From Paracoccus albus (lineage in GTDB: Bacteria; Pseudomonadota; Alphaproteobacteria; Rhodobacterales; Rhodobacteraceae), in contig NZ_CP115775.1 of the NCBI RefSeq assembly GCF_027913035.1, forward strand, positions 1,054,001 to 1,118,000: a DNA stretch of 64,000 bases, in the 5' to 3' direction. The translations under genes were made by a program, and so were the position numbers. The notes beneath the pieces were generated by a model that saw only the letters and a list, made by a program, of their open reading frames with translations, did not search any database and was not told where the DNA came from. Positions 8,064 through 17,088 of the stretch are shown piece by piece (the first letter of the stretch is position 1; every line of letters begins with the position of its first letter).

Positions 8064-8858
8064 ATGAGCGACGAATCGACCGTCCTGGAGGCGCTTGAGC
8101 AGGGTGTTCTGCGCCTGACGCTGAACCGGCCCGACAAACTGAACAGTTTTACGCCGGAGATGCATCTGGCGCTGCGCGCCGGGCTGGAACGGGCCGAGAG
8201 CGATCCGGACATCCGTGCCGTCCTTCTGACCGGATCGGGACGCGGCTTCTGTGCCGGACAGGATCTGGGCGACCGTGACCCGCGCAAAGGCGGGCCCGCG
8301 CCGGATCTTGGTTCAACGCTGGATCAATATTACAATCCGCTGGTGCGGATGATCCGCGGGCTGGACAAGCCGGTCGTCTGCGCGGTGAACGGTGTTGCCG
8401 CAGGGGCAGGGGCCAATGTGGCACTTGCGTGCGATATCGTGCTGGCCGCGCGTTCGGCGCGTTTCATTCAGGCATTCTCGAAGATCGGACTGATCCCTGA
8501 CGCTGGCGGTTCATGGTCGCTTGCACGGATATTGGGGGAGCCAAGGGCCAAGGCGTTGACGCTGTTGGCAGAGCCTGTTGGTGCCGAACAGGCAGAGGCT
8601 TGGGGCATGATCTGGAAGGTCGTCGATGACGACGCTTTGCAGGAAGAGGCCATGACGATCGCGCGGAAGCTGGCGGCAGGACCGACCGTGGGGTTGGCGC
8701 TGACGAAAAAGCTGATCCAGCAGGCGGCCGATCACGATTTGCCTGCGCATCTTGATGCAGAGCGTGATGCGCAACGCCAAGCGGGACGGACCACAGATTA
8801 TACTGAAGGCGTGACAGCATTTCTGGAAAAACGCGCGGCGGAGTTCAAAGGCAAATGA
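8064..8858 (+). CDS. paaG: Phenylacetate pathway ring-1,2-epoxyphenylacetyl-CoA isomerase (PaaG), enoyl-CoA hydratase family
   Basis: Crotonase-fold protein, 264 residues, predicted to isomerise ring-1,2-epoxyphenylacetyl-CoA to the oxepin form in aerobic phenylacetate breakdown. Oxyanion-hole segments are visible at GSGRGFCAGQDLGDR (near residue 55) and NGVAAGAGANVALACD (near 112). PaaG-type sequence FSKIGLIPDAGGSW follows near 143, with the acidic residue expected in this branch. The ATG has a strong AGGAGG site. It overlaps paaI by 4 bp. The neighbours paaI and paaK and a TetR regulator make the assignment firm, although the epoxidase genes (paaABCDE) and paaZ are not in this window. Confidence 0.9.
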   Translation: MSDESTVLEALEQGVLRLTLNRPDKLNSFTPEMHLALRAGLERAESDPDIRAVLLTGSGRGFCAGQDLGDRDPRKGGPAPDLGSTLDQYYNPLVRMIRGLDKPVVCAVNGVAAGAGANVALACDIVLAARSARFIQAFSKIGLIPDAGGSWSLARILGEPRAKALTLLAEPVGAEQAEAWGMIWKVVDDDALQEEAMTIARKLAAGPTVGLALTKKLIQQAADHDLPAHLDAERDAQRQAGRTTDYTEGVTAFLEKRAAEFKGK

Positions 8859-9298
8859 GGCGCGCTGCAGACATGACACCCGAAGAAATCGCACGGGCAT
8901 CGGCTGATGCAATGTGGTCCACCGACCGCGCCAGCCAGCACCTTGGCATGAAGATCGAACATATCGCGCCGGGGCAGGCCACGCTGACAATGACCGTTAC
9001 AGAGGAAATGACCAACGGCCATGAGAACGCGCATGGCGGCTATATCTTCACACTTGCCGACAGTGCTTTTGCCTTTGCCTGCAACAGCTACAACGCCGTG
9101 ACAGTCGGCCAGCAGGCCAGCATCAACTATGTGTCGCCCGGAAAGCTGGGCGATGTGCTGACCGCGACTGCGACAGAGGCGTCCCGGACCGGGCGCAGCG
9201 GTGTCTATGACGTGAACGTCACCAATCAGGATGGCCGGCTGGTCGCGCATTTTCGCGGCCTGTCACGATCCATCAAGGGCAATTACCTGCCCGAATAA
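8855..9298 (+). CDS. paaI: Hydroxyphenylacetyl-CoA thioesterase (PaaI)
   Basis: Hotdog-fold thioesterase, 147 residues. The diagnostic segment is HENAHGGYIFTLADSAFAFA near residues 50-70, with the catalytic aspartate in LADSAFA and the invariant HGG. PaaI releases CoA from stalled phenylacetyl-CoA pathway intermediates. It starts inside the end of paaG (ATGA at 8855-8858) and is followed after 18 bp by paaK, so the three genes form one operon. Confidence 0.9.
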   Translation: MRRAADMTPEEIARASADAMWSTDRASQHLGMKIEHIAPGQATLTMTVTEEMTNGHENAHGGYIFTLADSAFAFACNSYNAVTVGQQASINYVSPGKLGDVLTATATEASRTGRSGVYDVNVTNQDGRLVAHFRGLSRSIKGNYLPE

Positions 9299-9316
9299 CG
9301 CTGGAGGAGCGAGAGC

Positions 9317-10633
9317 ATGGAAGACCTGACGCCAGACCCAAAGACGCTCGACCCGGCCGAAACGGCCTCGCGCGATGAAATCCAGTCGATGCAGCTCGAG
9401 CGGCTGAAATGGTCGCTGAACCATGCCTATCAGAACTCGCCTTTCTACAAAAAGCGCTTCGATGAGGCAGGCGTTCATCCTGACGATTTGCAGCAGCTAT
9501 CGGATCTGTCAAAATTTCCCTTCACCTACAAACAGGATCTTCGCGACAACTATCCCTTCGGCATGTTCGCGGTCCCGCGTGAACAGCTTGTGCGTATCCA
9601 TGCGTCATCCGGAACGACCGGAAAGCCGACCGTGGTCGGCTATACACGCAAGGATATCGACAACTGGGCCGATCTGATTGCGCGTTCCATCCGTGCTTCG
9701 GGCGGACGACCCGGCGATATCTGCCATGTCGCCTATGGCTACGGTCTGTTCACCGGTGGGCTTGGTGCGCATTACGGTGCCGAACGGCTGGGCTGCACGG
9801 TCGTGCCGATCTCTGGCGGGATGACCGAAAGGCAGGTCACGCTGATCGAGGACTTCAAGCCGCGCATCATCATGGTAACGCCCAGCTATATGCTGTCGAT
9901 CCTCGATGAATATCGCCGCCGCGGCATGGACCCGCGCGAAAGCTCGCTTCAGGTCGGTGTTTTCGGGGCCGAACCCTGGACAAACAAGATGCGCGAAGAG
10001 ATTGAACATGTCTTCGACATGCACGCCGTCGATATTTACGGTCTGTCGGAAATCATGGGGCCGGGCGTGGCCAATGAATGTGTCGAGACCAAGGACGGGC
10101 TGCATATCTGGGAGGATCATTTCCTGCCCGAGATCATCGACCCCGAGACCGGAGAGGTGCTGCCCGATGGTGAGATGGGCGAGCTGGTCTTCACCACGCT
10201 GACCAAGGAGGGCCTGCCGATGGTCCGCTATCGCACCCGCGACCTGACCCGGCTGCTGCCCGGCACGGCGCGCTCGGTCCGGCGGATGGAAAAGATCACC
10301 GGGCGCAGCGACGACATGATCATTCTGCGCGGCGTCAACGTCTTCCCGACCCAGATCGAAGAGCAGATCCTGAAAATCGCCTCGCTCGCGCCGCATTTCC
10401 AGATCGAACTGAATACGGGAAGCAACAGGATGGACAATATGACCGTCCATTGCGAATGCCTGCCTCAACATGCAGATGACTCGGCACGGGATGCTGCATC
10501 GAAAGAATTGGCGCATCATATCAAATCGGTCGTCGGCGTTTCCTCGAAAGTCGTCATTCATGATCCCGAGGGCGTCGCCCGATCGGAGGGTAAGGCAAAG
10601 CGCGTCGTCGACAACCGCCCGAAAGAGCGTTAA
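9317..10633 (+). CDS. paaK: Phenylacetate-CoA ligase (PaaK)
   Basis: AMP-forming acyl-CoA ligase, 438 residues, typical for PaaK. It activates phenylacetate to phenylacetyl-CoA in the cytoplasm, the entry step of the pathway. Motifs: P-loop HASSGTTGKPTVVGYT near residue 95, DIYGLSEIMGPG near 238, and the C-terminal ITGRSDDMIILRGVNVFPTQ near 325. The ribosome site GGAGGAG lies 8 bases before the ATG. If the divergent transporter imports phenylacetate, this enzyme would trap it inside the cell. Confidence 0.95.
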   Translation: MEDLTPDPKTLDPAETASRDEIQSMQLERLKWSLNHAYQNSPFYKKRFDEAGVHPDDLQQLSDLSKFPFTYKQDLRDNYPFGMFAVPREQLVRIHASSGTTGKPTVVGYTRKDIDNWADLIARSIRASGGRPGDICHVAYGYGLFTGGLGAHYGAERLGCTVVPISGGMTERQVTLIEDFKPRIIMVTPSYMLSILDEYRRRGMDPRESSLQVGVFGAEPWTNKMREEIEHVFDMHAVDIYGLSEIMGPGVANECVETKDGLHIWEDHFLPEIIDPETGEVLPDGEMGELVFTTLTKEGLPMVRYRTRDLTRLLPGTARSVRRMEKITGRSDDMIILRGVNVFPTQIEEQILKIASLAPHFQIELNTGSNRMDNMTVHCECLPQHADDSARDAASKELAHHIKSVVGVSSKVVIHDPEGVARSEGKAKRVVDNRPKER

Positions 10634-10650
10634 CTAACCCACCTTCGTCT

Positions 10651-10695
10651 GCGGAGACCATGACGAGGACCAAGTAATGCGGTCGTCATGTCCGC
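10651..10695. repeat. Bulged inverted repeat between paaK and paaR
   Basis: GCGGA-(gac)-CATGACG at 10651-10665 is complementary to CGTCATG-TCCGC at 10684-10695, giving 12 pairs with a three-base bulge and an 18-base loop. There is no T tract, so it is not a standard terminator. It could be an RNA fold that separates paaK from the regulator gene, or chance. Confidence 0.4.
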
Positions 10696-10713
10696 ATCAG
10701 CACAGGAAGATGC

Positions 10714-11310
10714 ATGGCCCGAACCCGCGCCAGTGATTTTGCCGAGAAGCAGCAGGACCTGCTGCGCTGCGCGGCTGCCGTTATTGCCGAACAGGGCATG
10801 GACAAGGCGTCCATGTCGCAGATCGCAGAGCGCGCGGGCGTGTCGAAGGCACTGCTTTATCATTACTATCCCAGCAAGGATGCCCTGATCTTCGCGATCA
10901 TCGAAACCCATCTGCTGGAGGTTGATGAGGCGGTCGAGGCTGCCGACGATCCGGCGCAGGACGACCGCGACCGATTGCGCAAGCTGGTCGGTGCGGTTCT
11001 GGATATCTATCGCGGTGCCGATAACGAGCATGTCGTGCAGTTGAACGCGAAGCGCGCCCTGACAGAGGATCAGCAGCAGGCGCTTGCGCAGATCGAACGG
11101 CGGATCGTGCGGCGGTTCTCGGTTGTGATAGATCGTATCAATCCCGAACTTCAGCAGGGCAGGCCGCTGCTGATGCCGGTAACGATGTCGCTGTTCGGTA
11201 TGATGAACTGGGTTTATATGTGGTTCCGCGATGGTGGACCGATCACGCGCGAAGATTACGCCGATATTGCGACTACGTTGATCCTCGAAGGCGTGAAAGC
11301 CGTTCGCTGA
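10714..11310 (+). CDS. TetR-family transcriptional regulator (PaaR-like)
   Basis: DNA-binding repressor of 198 residues. The helix-turn-helix lies near residues 27-50 (MSQIAERAGVSKALLYHYYP), and the C-terminal two-thirds is the variable ligand-binding domain. An AGGAAG site precedes the ATG. In several proteobacteria a TetR protein at this position (PaaR) represses the paa genes and is released by phenylacetyl-CoA. The palindrome at 7992-8005 is a plausible target, which would put both the paa operon and the divergent transporter under its control. That link is inferred. Confidence 0.85.
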   Translation: MARTRASDFAEKQQDLLRCAAAVIAEQGMDKASMSQIAERAGVSKALLYHYYPSKDALIFAIIETHLLEVDEAVEAADDPAQDDRDRLRKLVGAVLDIYRGADNEHVVQLNAKRALTEDQQQALAQIERRIVRRFSVVIDRINPELQQGRPLLMPVTMSLFGMMNWVYMWFRDGGPITREDYADIATTLILEGVKAVR

Positions 11311-11399
11311 GGTCACGTCGCGCAGAGGTGTGTTGCACCTTGGTCTCGGCTGCGGCAAATCCTTGGTCATGTGAGCAGTCAGCGCATTCGGGGGATTCA

Positions 11400-11819
11400 A
11401 TGGATATCAGGAAGATTGACGACAGCATTTCAGTTGCACCGCAGATTCAGCCGGATGAGATGGCCGAGCTGGCAAGGCAGGGTTTCCGTGCCGTGATCTG
11501 CAATCGCCCGGATGGCGAAGCAGGCGACCAGCCCGAGCAAAGCGTCATGGCAGATGCCGCCGCCAAAGCCGGGCTTGAGTTCCGCTTTCTGCCCCTTGCG
11601 CCCGGCCAGCTGACACCGGATCTGATTTCCGACTTCGGCACAGCCGTGGATGAGATGCCCGGCCCTGTGCTTGCCTATTGCCGGTCCGGTACACGCTCGG
11701 CAACGCTCTGGGCGCTCAGCCAGTCAGGCAAAAGCACACCGGCAGAGATTCTGCGCAAGGCTGCTGATGCCGGCTATGATCTGGGCAATATCGCAGGCGC
11801 GCTTGCCGAACCACGCTGA
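11400..11819 (+). CDS. DUF442 (TIGR01244-type) phosphatase-like / beta-lactamase-hydrolase-like protein
   Basis: Small protein, 139 residues, of the dual-specificity-phosphatase-like DUF442 family. It contains the phosphate-loop-like motif YCRSGTRSA near residue 96 and the family start IDDSISVAPQI. In other bacteria this domain is fused to or sits beside sulfide- or persulfide-handling enzymes (Blh, BigR operons), but no such gene is next to it here. The ATG at 11400 is chosen from an ORF open further upstream because family similarity begins there. Its stop overlaps the start of the S4-domain gene by one base. Substrate unknown. Confidence 0.75.
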   Translation: MDIRKIDDSISVAPQIQPDEMAELARQGFRAVICNRPDGEAGDQPEQSVMADAAAKAGLEFRFLPLAPGQLTPDLISDFGTAVDEMPGPVLAYCRSGTRSATLWALSQSGKSTPAEILRKAADAGYDLGNIAGALAEPR

Positions 11820-12109
11820 TGGATTCGGTCAGACTGGATAAATTTCTGTGGGCCGCGCGTTTTTACAAGACGCGCGCGCTGTCCCAGCAGATGATCGAAG
11901 GCGGCAAGGTCAAGATCGACGGTGAACGGGTGAAACCTGCCCGTGCCATCCGCCCCGGCACGATCATTTCGATCCGTCAGGGCCGCCAACGCCGCGAGAT
12001 CGAGGTTCTGGCGCTTTCCGAAAAACGCGGATCGGCACCTGAGGCGCAGAAGCTGTATCGCGATCTTGAACAGCCGACAGAGATCGGCGTGTTCGATGAT
12101 GATATGTAA
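11819..12109 (+). CDS. S4-domain RNA-binding protein (Hsp15/HslR-like)
   Basis: Protein of 96 residues with an S4 RNA-binding domain at residues 4-60 (RLDKFLWAARFYKTRALSQQ, then GGKVKIDGERVKPARAIRPG) and a basic-then-acidic tail. Hsp15 homologues bind stalled 50S subunits carrying nascent chains. The ATG shares its A with the stop codon of the preceding gene, so translation is probably coupled. It is followed within 20 bp by the 3' end of the opposite-strand tRNA-Ile gene. Confidence 0.85.
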   Translation: MDSVRLDKFLWAARFYKTRALSQQMIEGGKVKIDGERVKPARAIRPGTIISIRQGRQRREIEVLALSEKRGSAPEAQKLYRDLEQPTEIGVFDDDM

Positions 12110-12127
12110 GCTGCAAAACTGTCGGAA

Positions 12128-12203
12128 TGGTAGGCCCGGAGGGATTTGAACCCCCAACCAAGGCGTTATGAGCGCCCTGCTCTAACCGTTGAGCTACAGG
12201 CCC
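12128..12203 (-). tRNA. tRNA-Ile2 (anticodon CAU, lysidine-modified type)
   Basis: A 76-base tRNA on the minus strand with encoded CCA. The acceptor is GGGCCTG...AGGCCTA-type pairing, the D arm is GCTCAACGGTTAGAGC, the anticodon loop is CTCATAA, and the T arm is GGGGGTTCAAATCCC. The CAU anticodon alone could mean Met, but the body matches the Ile2 (AUA-decoding) species common in this group rather than elongator or initiator Met. TilS would convert C34 to lysidine. Confidence 0.85.
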
Positions 12204-12405
12204 ATCCGACTGTGCATCTGACTATTCAGCCTGCGCCCGATGGTCAAGCAGAACTCGACCGCTGCGGTTCTGATCGACGCCGCACTGCAAGATGCTGAGC
12301 TTGCGGGATGAATTTTTGCCTCTGCCAGCCGGCAAAAGGCGCGTCTGGATTGCCTGCGGGGCGGGCCTGCGTTATCGGAGGCGGGACTCAGAGAAGGGGA
12401 CCTCT

Positions 12406-13452
12406 ATGGCCGAGCGCAAGAACGGTTTGTCTTATGCCGATGCGGGCGTCGATATCGATGCGGGTAACGAACTGGTCGAGCGGATCAAGCCTGCCGCAGC
12501 GGCGACGAAACGGCCGGGGGTGATGGCCGGTCTCGGCGGGTTCGGGGCGTTGTTTGACGTGAAGGCGGCGGGATATTCCGATCCTGTACTGGTCGCGGCC
12601 ACGGACGGCGTCGGCACCAAGCTGCGTATCGGGATTGATACCGCAGAACTGGACGGGCTGGGCATCGACCTTGTCGCTATGTGTGTCAACGATCTGGTTT
12701 GTCAGGGCGCAGAGCCGTTGTTCTTTCTGGATTACTTCGCCACCGGAAAGCTGTCGGTGGATGAGGCAGCGCGGGTTGTCACAGGTATCGCCAAGGGTTG
12801 CCAGCGTTCTGGCTGCGCGCTGATCGGCGGAGAAACGGCGGAAATGCCGGGTATGTATCACGACGGCGATTTCGACCTTGCGGGTTTTGCGGTCGGTGCG
12901 ATGGAACGTGGCACGGAACTGCCGAAAGCGGTCGCAGAGGGCGATATTCTTCTGGGCCTTGCTTCGGATGGGGTGCATTCGAACGGCTATTCTCTTGTGC
13001 GGAAGGTGGTGGAAGCGGCAGGCCTCGATTGGGGCAGCGCGTCGCCATTTTCCGATGAAACGCTGGGCAAGGCGCTGCTGGTGCCGACGCGGCTCTATGT
13101 GAAGCCCGCGCTTGCCGCGATCCGGGCGGGCGGTGTCCACGGGCTGGCGCATATAACCGGCGGCGGGCTGACCGAGAACCTGCCGCGCATCCTTCCTGAT
13201 GTTTTGGGCGCAGAGATTGACCTGTCGGCCTGGTCCATGCCGCCGGTGTTCAAGTGGCTTTCCGATGCGGGCGGAATCGACACGGCAGAGATGCTGAAAA
13301 CCTTCAATTGCGGCATTGGGATGGTTGTCGTGGCCGATGCTGGCCGCGCCGACACGCTTGTGGCGCTGCTGTCCGATGCCGGTGAACAGGTTGCGCGGAT
13401 CGGGACGGTCACGGCCGGCAATGGCATACGCTATAGCGGCACCTTGGCGTGA
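12406..13452 (+). CDS. purM: Phosphoribosylformylglycinamidine cyclo-ligase (AIR synthetase)
   Basis: Purine synthesis enzyme of 348 residues that closes the imidazole ring of FGAM to give AIR. The frame is open from 12292, but family similarity begins at the ATG at 12406 ([20 protein letters not shown]). Landmarks: [10 protein letters not shown], the nucleotide-binding [12 protein letters not shown] near residue 65, [28 protein letters not shown] near 143 and [13 protein letters not shown] near 245. It overlaps purN by 4 bp (GTGA), giving a purMN operon. Confidence 0.95.
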   Translation: MAERKNGLSYADAGVDIDAGNELVERIKPAAAATKRPGVMAGLGGFGALFDVKAAGYSDPVLVAATDGVGTKLRIGIDTAELDGLGIDLVAMCVNDLVCQGAEPLFFLDYFATGKLSVDEAARVVTGIAKGCQRSGCALIGGETAEMPGMYHDGDFDLAGFAVGAMERGTELPKAVAEGDILLGLASDGVHSNGYSLVRKVVEAAGLDWGSASPFSDETLGKALLVPTRLYVKPALAAIRAGGVHGLAHITGGGLTENLPRILPDVLGAEIDLSAWSMPPVFKWLSDAGGIDTAEMLKTFNCGIGMVVVADAGRADTLVALLSDAGEQVARIGTVTAGNGIRYSGTLA

Positions 13453-14036
13453 AACGCGTCGCTATTCTGATTTCGGGCGGCGGGTCGAACATGGTCCGGC
13501 TTGCCGAAAGCATGACCGGCGATCATCCCGCGCGTGCCGTTATCGTCGGCTCAAACGATCCGGCAGCGGGTGGGTTGACGAAGGCGCGTGACCTGGGTGT
13601 CGATACATTCGCCGTCGATCACCGGCCCTTCGGCCGCGACCGCGCCGCATTTGAGGCGGAACTTATCCGTAATCTGGATGCGGCCCGACCCGATATCATC
13701 GCGCTTGCCGGATTCATGCGTATCCTCACACCCGATTTCGTGCGCCACTACAGCGGACGGATGTTGAATATCCATCCCTCTCTGCTGCCGAAATATCCCG
13801 GCCTGCACACCCATGCGCGCGCGATAGAGGCTGGTGATGCAGAGGCGGGGGCGAGCGTGCATGAAGTCACAGCCGATCTGGATGCCGGGCCGATCCTTGG
13901 GCAGGCGCGCGTGTCGATCCTTCCCGATGATGATCCTGCCAGCCTGGCCGCGCGGGTTCTGATTCAGGAGCATCGGCTTTATCCGGCAGTTCTCAAACGC
14001 TTTGCCGCGGGCGACCGGACACGCCTCGATCTGTAG
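13449..14036 (+). CDS. purN: Phosphoribosylglycinamide formyltransferase (GAR transformylase)
   Basis: Folate-dependent formyltransferase, 195 residues, transferring formyl from 10-formyl-THF to GAR in purine synthesis. It starts with a GTG overlapping the purM stop. Motifs: [12 protein letters not shown] at the N-terminus, the catalytic stretch [18 protein letters not shown] near residue 102 (asparagine and histidine), and [15 protein letters not shown] with the catalytic aspartate near 140. The downstream lutA start is 69 bp away. Confidence 0.95.
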   Translation: MKRVAILISGGGSNMVRLAESMTGDHPARAVIVGSNDPAAGGLTKARDLGVDTFAVDHRPFGRDRAAFEAELIRNLDAARPDIIALAGFMRILTPDFVRHYSGRMLNIHPSLLPKYPGLHTHARAIEAGDAEAGASVHEVTADLDAGPILGQARVSILPDDDPASLAARVLIQEHRLYPAVLKRFAAGDRTRLDL

Positions 14037-14105
14037 CCGCTCCGGGATAAGTTGAACGCGCGTCCGATTTGCGGCAGGGTCGATCCATCCAGCCGAGGAC
14101 GCCAG

Positions 14106-14864
14106 ATGATCGAGAACCCCCGAGTCGGCCTGTTTGTCACCTGCCTCGTCGATGCGATGCGGCCGCAAATCGGCTTTGCGACCATCAAACTGCTTGAACA
14201 GGCCGGTTGCGTGGTCGAGGTGCCGCGCCGCCAGACCTGCTGCGGTCAACCCGCAGGAAACAGCGGCGACAAGGCAGGCGCGGCAGCGCTCGCAAAACAG
14301 GTGATCGCGGCGTTTGAGGGCTTTGACTACGTGGTCGGCCCTTCCGGGTCGTGTATCGGGCAGATAAGGTCCTATCCCAAGCTGTTTGCCGATCCCGGCT
14401 GGCGGCGCAGGGCAGAGGATCTTGCCGCGAAATCCTATGAGATCCTCAGCTTCCTGCATGACGTCAGGGGCTGGTCGCCGACAGATGTAAGACTGGAAGC
14501 CTCTGCCACCTATCATGACAGCTGTTCGGGACTGCGGGAACTGGGCGTGCAGGCCCAGCCCCGTGCCTTGCTGGAGCGGGTAGAAGGGTTGGAACTGGTG
14601 CCATTGGAAGGCGCGAATGTGTGCTGTGGCTTCGGCGGCACCTTCTGCGTCAAATACCCTGACATTTCGACCGCCATTCTCAGCGAGAAGACCGCAAATA
14701 TCGCCGCCACCGGCGCGGACATCCTGCTTGCCGGTGATCTGGGATGCCTGATGAATATGGCTGGTCGACTGCATCGTGAAGGTGCCGCGACACGCTGCTT
14801 TCATACGGTCGAGGTGCTTGCCGGTATGTCTGACGGCCCTGCCATTGGCGAGGAGGACAAATGA
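14106..14864 (+). CDS. lutA: L-lactate oxidation iron-sulfur protein LutA
   Basis: Protein of 252 residues with two CCG cysteine-rich domains: C-containing VTCLVDAM and RQTCCGQPAGNSGD in the first (near residues 11-60), and HDSCSGLRELG with NVCCGFGGTFC in the second (near 137-185). These bind an unusual iron-sulfur cluster in the LutABC lactate dehydrogenase complex. The ATG at 14106 has a GAGGA site. An upstream in-frame ATG (14052) lacks family similarity. It overlaps lutB by 4 bp. Confidence 0.92.
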   Translation: MIENPRVGLFVTCLVDAMRPQIGFATIKLLEQAGCVVEVPRRQTCCGQPAGNSGDKAGAAALAKQVIAAFEGFDYVVGPSGSCIGQIRSYPKLFADPGWRRRAEDLAAKSYEILSFLHDVRGWSPTDVRLEASATYHDSCSGLRELGVQAQPRALLERVEGLELVPLEGANVCCGFGGTFCVKYPDISTAILSEKTANIAATGADILLAGDLGCLMNMAGRLHREGAATRCFHTVEVLAGMSDGPAIGEEDK

Positions 14865-16282
14865 CAGCGCAAGGCAAACAGGACACATTCAAGCAGCGCG
14901 CCCACGACGCGCTTGCCGATCCGAACCTGAAAATCGCCATCGACCGCACGACAAATACCGCCCAGACCAAAAGGACGGCGGCCGTCGATGCGTTTCCAGA
15001 GTTTCAGGCGGCGAGGGAACGCGGTGCGGCGATCAAGGATCATGTGATCGCCAATCTGGACCACTATCTGATCGAGTTCGAACGCAACGCGACAGATGCC
15101 GGGGCGCAGGTGCACTGGGCGCGCGACGCAGCAGAGGCAGCCGACATCGTCACCCGCATCTGCACAGCGGCCGAGGCGAAGATCGTCACGCGATCCAAAT
15201 CCATGCTGGGCGAAGAGATCGGGCTGCCACACGCGCTTGATGATGCGGGGATAGAGCGGGTGGAGACCGATCTGGCCGAACACATCATCCAGCTCGCCCA
15301 GGAGCGACCGAGTCATATCATCTGGCCCGCCATGCACCGCACGCGCGAAGACGTGGCAGAGCTGTTCTTCAAGGATCACCAGCCCCCGCCCGATGCCGAT
15401 GATCCTGCCTCTATGGTGGCCTCGGCGCGGCGTGTGCTGCGCGAAAAATTCATGTCTGCCGACGTGGGTATATCCGGCGCGAATTTTCTGGTGGCCGATA
15501 CCGGTGCGACCTGCACCGTCACGAATGAGGGCAATGCAGAGCTATCGACGACCCCGCCGCGCGTCCATATCGTGACAGCAGGGATCGAGAAGCTGGTCCC
15601 ATCGACCGATCATGCAATGGCACTGCTTCGGCTTCTTGTGCGCTCTGCCACCGGCGGCGAGGTCACGCAATATACCACGTTTCACTGCGGGCCCAAGCGG
15701 TCGGGAGATGCCGATGGACCCGAGGAAATGCATATCGTGCTGGTCGATAATGGGCGCTCTCGCATGGTGGGGGACGAATTCCGCCAGATGCTGCGCTGCA
15801 TCCGTTGCGGGGCCTGCATGAACCATTGCGTCGTCTATCGGCAGATCGGCGGACATGCCTATGGCGGCACCTATCCCGGCCCGATGGGCGCGGTGCTGAC
15901 GCCGGTGCTGGACGGTCTGCCGCAAAGCCGCGATCTGCCCCATGCCTGCACCATGAACGGCCGCTGCGAAGAGGTCTGTCCGGTGCGTATCCCGCTCAAG
16001 ACGCTTCTGAAAGCATGGCGGGTGCGCAGTTGGGACAGCCAGCAAGAGGTCGGGACAGTCCGTATGGGTCTCGGTCTGTGGGGCCATGCCGCGCGCAGGC
16101 CGTGGCTTTATCATCTGGGAACACGGCTGGCATTGCCGGTCATGCGGCTGTTTGGTCGTGGCGGCTGGATCAGGGGGATGCCGTTTGCATCAGGCTGGAC
16201 CAGAACCCGCGATCTTCCGAAGCCGGCCTCGCGCAGCTTCATGTCGCAGCATCGCAAATACGGCAATGGTGGCCCGCAATGA
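14861..16282 (+). CDS. lutB: L-lactate oxidation iron-sulfur protein LutB
   Basis: Protein of 473 residues. The N-terminal two-thirds is an LUD domain (NLDHYLIEFERNATDAGAQV onward, with SKSMLGEEIGL). Near residues 310-375 there are two ferredoxin-type cysteine clusters, CIRCGACMNHC and CTMNGRCEEVCPV, expected to hold two 4Fe-4S clusters. The C-terminal tail is basic. LutB is the electron-carrying core of the LutABC L-lactate oxidase. Overlaps with lutA and lutC mark one operon. Confidence 0.93.
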   Translation: MTAQGKQDTFKQRAHDALADPNLKIAIDRTTNTAQTKRTAAVDAFPEFQAARERGAAIKDHVIANLDHYLIEFERNATDAGAQVHWARDAAEAADIVTRICTAAEAKIVTRSKSMLGEEIGLPHALDDAGIERVETDLAEHIIQLAQERPSHIIWPAMHRTREDVAELFFKDHQPPPDADDPASMVASARRVLREKFMSADVGISGANFLVADTGATCTVTNEGNAELSTTPPRVHIVTAGIEKLVPSTDHAMALLRLLVRSATGGEVTQYTTFHCGPKRSGDADGPEEMHIVLVDNGRSRMVGDEFRQMLRCIRCGACMNHCVVYRQIGGHAYGGTYPGPMGAVLTPVLDGLPQSRDLPHACTMNGRCEEVCPVRIPLKTLLKAWRVRSWDSQQEVGTVRMGLGLWGHAARRPWLYHLGTRLALPVMRLFGRGGWIRGMPFASGWTRTRDLPKPASRSFMSQHRKYGNGGPQ

Positions 16283-16938
16283 GCGCAAAAGAAGATATTC
16301 TTGACGCGATCCGACAGGGGCTGACGCGCGGGCAGGGCGGGGCCTTACCCCGCCGCGCTCCAGAGGAGATCAGGGCAGAGGCCGCGTCGCTTCTGCACGA
16401 CCTCGACGCGATCCGGCCCGATCTGGCCGCGGATGATCCCGTCGCCGCTTTCATCGAGAAATGCGCCAACCCAGCCCTTGGTGTCACGCTTTCGCGGGTG
16501 GCTGGCTGGCAGGCGCTGCCAAAGGCGGTGAAGTCCTATCTGGATCTGCACGGCCTTGCCCATGATCTGGCCGTCAGCGGTGATGTCAGGCTGAGTGAAC
16601 TGGCGGATGCCGGGATCACGACCCATAAGACCTGCGCCGTCGATCAGGCCGCAGCGATCAGCATCGCCGGATGGGGCATCGCCGAAACCGGCTCTGTCGT
16701 GGTTCATTCCGCGCGGGATCAGCCGATCCTGAATGTGATGCTGCCGCGCCATTGGCTGGTTGTGGTCGAGGAATCGAAAATCCTGCCATTCCTGGATGAT
16801 TACGCGACCTATGCCGCCATCCGCCCGCGCAATGTGGTGATCGTCACCGGCTCTTCCGGCACAACCGATATCGAAGGGTTCTTCGTCCGTGGCGCACATG
16901 GTCCGGGATTCGTTCATGTGCTACTGCTAGGGGCCTGA
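16279..16938 (+). CDS. lutC: L-lactate oxidation protein LutC (LUD domain)
   Basis: Protein of 219 residues with a single LUD domain, third component of LutABC. The ATG overlaps the lutB stop (16279-16282). Family segments visible are GIAETGSVVVHS near residue 135, PRHWLVVVEESKILPF and VTGSSGTTDIEG near 190. No lactate permease or regulator adjoins the operon, so induction is not explained by this window. Confidence 0.9.
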   Translation: MSAKEDILDAIRQGLTRGQGGALPRRAPEEIRAEAASLLHDLDAIRPDLAADDPVAAFIEKCANPALGVTLSRVAGWQALPKAVKSYLDLHGLAHDLAVSGDVRLSELADAGITTHKTCAVDQAAAISIAGWGIAETGSVVVHSARDQPILNVMLPRHWLVVVEESKILPFLDDYATYAAIRPRNVVIVTGSSGTTDIEGFFVRGAHGPGFVHVLLLGA

Positions 16939-17088
16939 TTTCGCGGAAGACCGGCACGATCCCGCCCTGTCGCAGCGTTGTCACATATCTGTCTTGCGCG
17001 GGTGGTAGGCCGCGATTACTCATCGGTGCCATTGATGGCGCCGGCTTCGGCCACAGGCGGCCGGAGTTGCACTAGGGAAAGGCTATTC

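Noticed and set aside
13551..14888. 445-codon minus-strand ORF across purN and lutA
   Set aside because: It runs antisense through two well-supported genes; composition is typical of shadow frames.
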